Assembly (NCBI GenBank): GCA_913052435.1
Contig: CAJXDV010000037.1
Span: 1-8,553, forward strand
Reading direction: 5' to 3'
Length of the DNA stretch: 8,553 bases
Source of the DNA: an uncultured Pelagibacteraceae bacterium
GTDB lineage: Bacteria; Pseudomonadota; Alphaproteobacteria; Pelagibacterales; Pelagibacteraceae
The notes under the pieces were generated by a model. That model saw nothing but the letters and a program-made list of their open reading frames with translations, was not told where the DNA came from and searched no databases. Position numbers and translations under genes: made by a program. Shown in pieces: positions 6,705 through 8,553 of this stretch. The first letter of the stretch is position 1. Every line of letters starts with the position of its first letter.

Positions 6705-6949
6705 TGGCAATGAACTTAAAAGAAATTGAGACTTTAATTAAAGAAACTTTACCAGATGCTAGTGTGGAAATTCAAGACTTGGCAGGAGATGGTAATCATT
6801 ATTCTGCAACTGTAATTTCTTCAATGTTTTCTGGAAAAAGTAAAATAGAACAACACAAAATGGTATATAAATCGCTAAAGGGTAAAATGGGAAACGAATT
6901 ACATGCCCTTGCAATAAAAACTAAGGAGAGAGATGGATCAACTAACTAA
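6704..6949 (+). CDS. bolA: BolA family protein
   Basis: This is a small stress/iron-homeostasis protein. BolA proteins form [2Fe-2S]-bridged heterodimers with CGFS monothiol glutaredoxins, one of which is encoded by the next gene. The 81 residues cover the whole fold: an N-terminal helix (LKEIETLIKETLPDA), the strand VEIQDLAGDGNHYSATVIS (21-39), the QHKMVYKSLKGKM helix (50-62), and the LHALAIKT end (66-73) with the conserved cluster-ligand histidine H67. H32 in the GDGNHY loop is a second possible ligand; the protein has no cysteine. The ATG at 6704 shares a base with the purL stop. A second in-frame ATG at 6710 (M-A-M) is possible, but the first fits the coupling pattern seen elsewhere in the run. 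Its last 17 bases overlap grxD and carry the grxD ribosome-binding site. The purL-bolA-grxD order recurs in alphaproteobacteria. Confidence 0.93.
   Translation: MAMNLKEIETLIKETLPDASVEIQDLAGDGNHYSATVISSMFSGKSKIEQHKMVYKSLKGKMGNELHALAIKTKERDGSTN
6923..6928 (+). promoter_or_regulatory. Strong Shine-Dalgarno sequence for grxD
   Basis: AAGGAG lies four bases before the grxD ATG, inside the 3' end of bolA (the bolA reading continues TKERDGSTN through it). It is the only textbook Shine-Dalgarno site I could find ahead of a gene in this window, and it supports the ATG at 6933 as the true start. It also suggests that grxD has independent ribosome loading, unlike the TAATG-coupled genes upstream. Confidence 0.8.
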
Positions 6950-7265
6950 CGATTTAATTAAAAGTGAAATTGAAAATAATGAAATATGCTTATTTATGAA
7001 AGGCACGCCTGATGCACCTCAATGTGGTTTCTCTATGGCAGTAGCGAACATTCTAAAAATTATGGAAGTAAAATTCAAAGGAGTAAATATTTTAGAAAAT
7101 CAAAGTTTAAGAGAAGGAATAAAAGTTTTTAGTGACTGGCCAACAATTCCGCAGCTTTATATTAATCAAGAGTTTATTGGTGGTTGTGATATAGTTAAAG
7201 AAATTTACGAAAATGGTGAGCTAAAAAAATTATTAGATGCCAAAAACATCAGTTACAAGAAATAG
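6933..7265 (+). CDS. grxD: Monothiol glutaredoxin, CGFS type (Grx4/GrxD family)
   Basis: This single-domain glutaredoxin has 110 residues, the usual length for the class. The active site is CGFS at 31-34, preceded by FMKGTPDAPQ (21-30). The cis-proline segment WPTIPQLYI is at 69-77, and the glutathione-binding GGCDI is at 83-87. Members coordinate a glutathione-ligated [2Fe-2S] cluster and pass it to targets or to BolA partners; they are poor disulfide reductases. The gene starts 17 bases before the end of bolA in the +1 frame and has the strong AAGGAG ribosome-binding site. It is the last gene of the plus-strand run and stops (TAG) three bases before the stop of a convergent gene. Confidence 0.96.
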   Translation: MDQLTNDLIKSEIENNEICLFMKGTPDAPQCGFSMAVANILKIMEVKFKGVNILENQSLREGIKVFSDWPTIPQLYINQEFIGGCDIVKEIYENGELKKLLDAKNISYKK

Positions 7266-7268
7266 GAT

Positions 7269-7883
7269 TTATTTAGAAAAAAATTTTCTTATTTTTTTAG
7301 AGAAATATTTTTTTAATAACTTTAAATGTGAAATCTTTTCCGAATTATGAAATTTATTATTCTCTATAATATAATTTATAGATTCTTCCCAAAATAATTC
7401 AAAAACTAAACTTTCTCTAAAAAATTTATTTAATAATTTAATTGAAGAAACTGTCAATATGGGTTCAAAAATTTGTAATCTATTTGATATAATTAATTTA
7501 TTTTCCACATCATCAAACTCCAAATGCCATTTGTGATCATTCTTATTTTCAAATACAAGATTATCTTCAAGTTTTGTTGGAAACTCAATATAACCCTTTG
7601 AGGATATTCTCTCCAATTCGTTTATAAAATAAGAAATATCTTCAACATGTTCTAAAACATGAGAAGAAATTACAAAATCAAATTCTTTATCTTTGAATGG
7701 AAGATTTTTGTCAGTTATTTTTATAAAATTTTTTCCTGAGTAGTATTCAGATAAATCTTTTATATCGCTAATTACTGAAGCTTTGCTATTAGCATTAAAA
7801 CCACAACCTATATCAAGAATTTTCCAGTTAGGATGGTCAGATAAGAGTTTGTTAATATAATTTATTGATGTTCTTTTTATCAA
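7269..7883 (-). CDS. Class I SAM-dependent methyltransferase, substrate unknown
   Basis: The 204-residue product has a Rossmann-type methyltransferase core. Motif I KILDIGCG (21-28) binds SAM, D40 is a possible acidic residue after strand 2, and LPFKDKEFDFVISSHVLEHVED (61-82) is the typical motif II/post-motif region. GYIEFPT and DHKWHLEFDD follow, a pattern I associate with small methyltransferases seen near surface-polysaccharide genes. The C-terminus (about 186-204) is basic and aromatic (KKYFSKKIRKFFSK), possibly for membrane or nucleic-acid contact. The start is a TTG at 7883: the frame has an upstream TAG at 7895 and no ATG or GTG before motif I. It lies five bases after the rpsD stop with no Shine-Dalgarno sequence, so reinitiation after rpsD is likely. 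A hand count gives about 22% GC against about 29% in rpsD, suggesting weaker constraint or a more recent arrival. The substrate cannot be told. Confidence 0.85.
   Translation of the reverse strand: MIKRTSINYINKLLSDHPNWKILDIGCGFNANSKASVISDIKDLSEYYSGKNFIKITDKNLPFKDKEFDFVISSHVLEHVEDISYFINELERISSKGYIEFPTKLEDNLVFENKNDHKWHLEFDDVENKLIISNRLQIFEPILTVSSIKLLNKFFRESLVFELFWEESINYIIENNKFHNSEKISHLKLLKKYFSKKIRKFFSK
7275..7298 (+). terminator. Weak candidate intrinsic terminator after grxD
   Basis: AGAAAA (7275..7280) and TTTTCT (7284..7289) can pair with a three-base loop and are followed by TA and seven T residues (7292..7298). It sits just downstream of the grxD stop but inside the coding end of the convergent methyltransferase gene. 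The stem is six pairs with only one G-C pair, so it would be weak. In DNA this AT-rich such arrangements occur often by chance. I list it because no other site could end the plus-strand transcript nearby. Confidence 0.2.
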
Positions 7884-7888
7884 AAATT

Positions 7889-8506
7889 TTATCTAGAATA
7901 GTGCTCAATTACAAGATTTGGTTCCATAACAACCGGATAAGGAACTTCCTCAAATTTTGGAACTCTTACAAATATAACTTTTTTATTTTTTTCGTCTAGT
8001 TGTAAATATTCTGGAACTTCTCTTTCTTTATTAGCAAGGGCGATGTCTATCAACGCTAATTGCTTAGACTTGTCTCTAATTTCAATAACATCTTCTTCTT
8101 TAACTTGGTAACTGGCAATATTAACTTTTTTACCATTAACTCTAACATGGCCATGATTGATTAATTGTCTAGAAGAAAATATTGTGTTTGATAATTTTGA
8201 TCTATAGATTATAGCATCTAATCTTCTTTCTAATAAGCCAATAAGATTTTCAGCACTATCACCTTTTTTCATAATTGCTTTTTTATAGATGTTTCTAAAT
8301 TGTTTCTCATTCATGTTTCCATAATAAGATTTAAGTTTTTGCTTTGCTTGAAGTTGAATTCCATAATTTGAAAGTTTGGTATTTTTTGTTTGTCCGTGTT
8401 GTCCTGGAGGATAAGCTCTAGTATTAAAAGGACTCTTAGGTTTTCCCCATAAGTTTATTCTTAATCTTCTATCTATTTTATGTTTAGAGTTTAATCGTTT
8501 TGTCAT
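7889..8506 (-). CDS. rpsD: 30S ribosomal protein S4
   Basis: This primary 16S rRNA-binding protein nucleates 30S assembly and contributes to decoding accuracy. It has 205 residues, the normal length. The N-terminal block KIDRRLRINLWGKPKSPFNTRAYPPGQHG (10-38) is the alphaproteobacterial form; the protein contains no cysteine, so it is the zinc-free (C-minus) type. The S4 RNA-binding domain begins at LLERRLDAIIYR (91-102) and includes SSRQLINHGHVRVNGKKV (111-128). The end VPYPVVMEPNLVIEHYSR is the conserved S4 C-terminus. The ATG at 8506 has no Shine-Dalgarno sequence; a good promoter lies immediately upstream, leaving a leader of about nine bases. The gene is followed after five bases by a methyltransferase gene. 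It stands outside the alpha ribosomal operon, as is usual in alphaproteobacteria. Confidence 0.98.
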   Translation of the reverse strand: MTKRLNSKHKIDRRLRINLWGKPKSPFNTRAYPPGQHGQTKNTKLSNYGIQLQAKQKLKSYYGNMNEKQFRNIYKKAIMKKGDSAENLIGLLERRLDAIIYRSKLSNTIFSSRQLINHGHVRVNGKKVNIASYQVKEEDVIEIRDKSKQLALIDIALANKEREVPEYLQLDEKNKKVIFVRVPKFEEVPYPVVMEPNLVIEHYSR

Positions 8507-8521
8507 TATTTAATATTGGGC

Positions 8522-8549
8522 TTTATAAACTTAAGAATTATTTTGTCAA
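8522..8549 (-). promoter_or_regulatory. Sigma70-type promoter of rpsD
   Basis: Read on the minus strand, a perfect -35 box TTGACA (8549..8544) is followed after 16 bases by TATAAA (8527..8522), one base off the -10 consensus. The expected transcription start is about 8514-8516, so the leader before the rpsD ATG (8506) would be only about 8-10 bases. It is the best promoter in the window and fits a highly expressed ribosomal gene. The short leader leaves no room for a structured autoregulatory S4-binding site upstream of the start codon. Confidence 0.75.
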
Positions 8550-8553
8550 TCAA

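Noticed and set aside
1..8553. CRISPR arrays, tRNA/rRNA genes, insertion sequences, attachment sites
   Set aside because: No regularly spaced repeats, tRNA-like cloverleaf, terminal inverted repeats or transposase/integrase motifs were found; the window is fully occupied by the listed genes.

Overview
This window looks like a core-genome segment of a SAR11 (Pelagibacterales) marine alphaproteobacterium. Four things point that way. The DNA is very AT-rich (hand counts give about 29% GC for rpsD and 22% for the neighbouring methyltransferase gene). Proteins are rich in Lys, Asn and Ile. Intergenic space is almost absent. The order purS-purQ-purL-bolA-grxD is typical of alphaproteobacteria. The assignment comes from composition and gene order, not from a database search.

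Layout. A divergent gene enters at the left edge, with only its first 35 bases visible on the minus strand. From position 58 to 7265 nine genes run on the plus strand without a gap longer than 8 bases: sfsA, map, purB, purC, purS, purQ, purL, bolA, grxD. From 8506 back to 7269 two genes run on the minus strand: rpsD (30S ribosomal protein S4), then a small SAM-dependent methyltransferase five bases downstream. The two blocks converge with 3 bases between stop codons. The right edge holds a well-formed sigma70-type promoter for rpsD.

How the genes work together. PurS, PurQ and PurL are the three subunits of the multi-chain FGAM synthetase (step 4 of de novo IMP synthesis). PurC makes SAICAR, and PurB cleaves SAICAR and later adenylosuccinate. 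PurF, D, N/T, M, E/K and H must be encoded elsewhere. BolA and the CGFS monothiol glutaredoxin are well-known partners in [2Fe-2S] handling and overlap by 17 bases here. Map (methionine aminopeptidase) and SfsA head the run. Four junctions have the form TAATG, where the stop and start codons share one base, and most genes lack a visible Shine-Dalgarno sequence. This suggests translation by termination-reinitiation along one long transcript.

I see no mobile element, CRISPR array, tRNA, rRNA or riboswitch, and no stretch over 300 bases without a gene. No new biological system is evident. The points most worth a second look are two junctions (purC/purS and purQ/purL) where a -1 frameshift heptamer lies right before the stop and would give an in-frame fusion, the minimal head-to-head promoter region at the left edge, and the unusually AT-rich, TTG-started methyltransferase behind rpsD.
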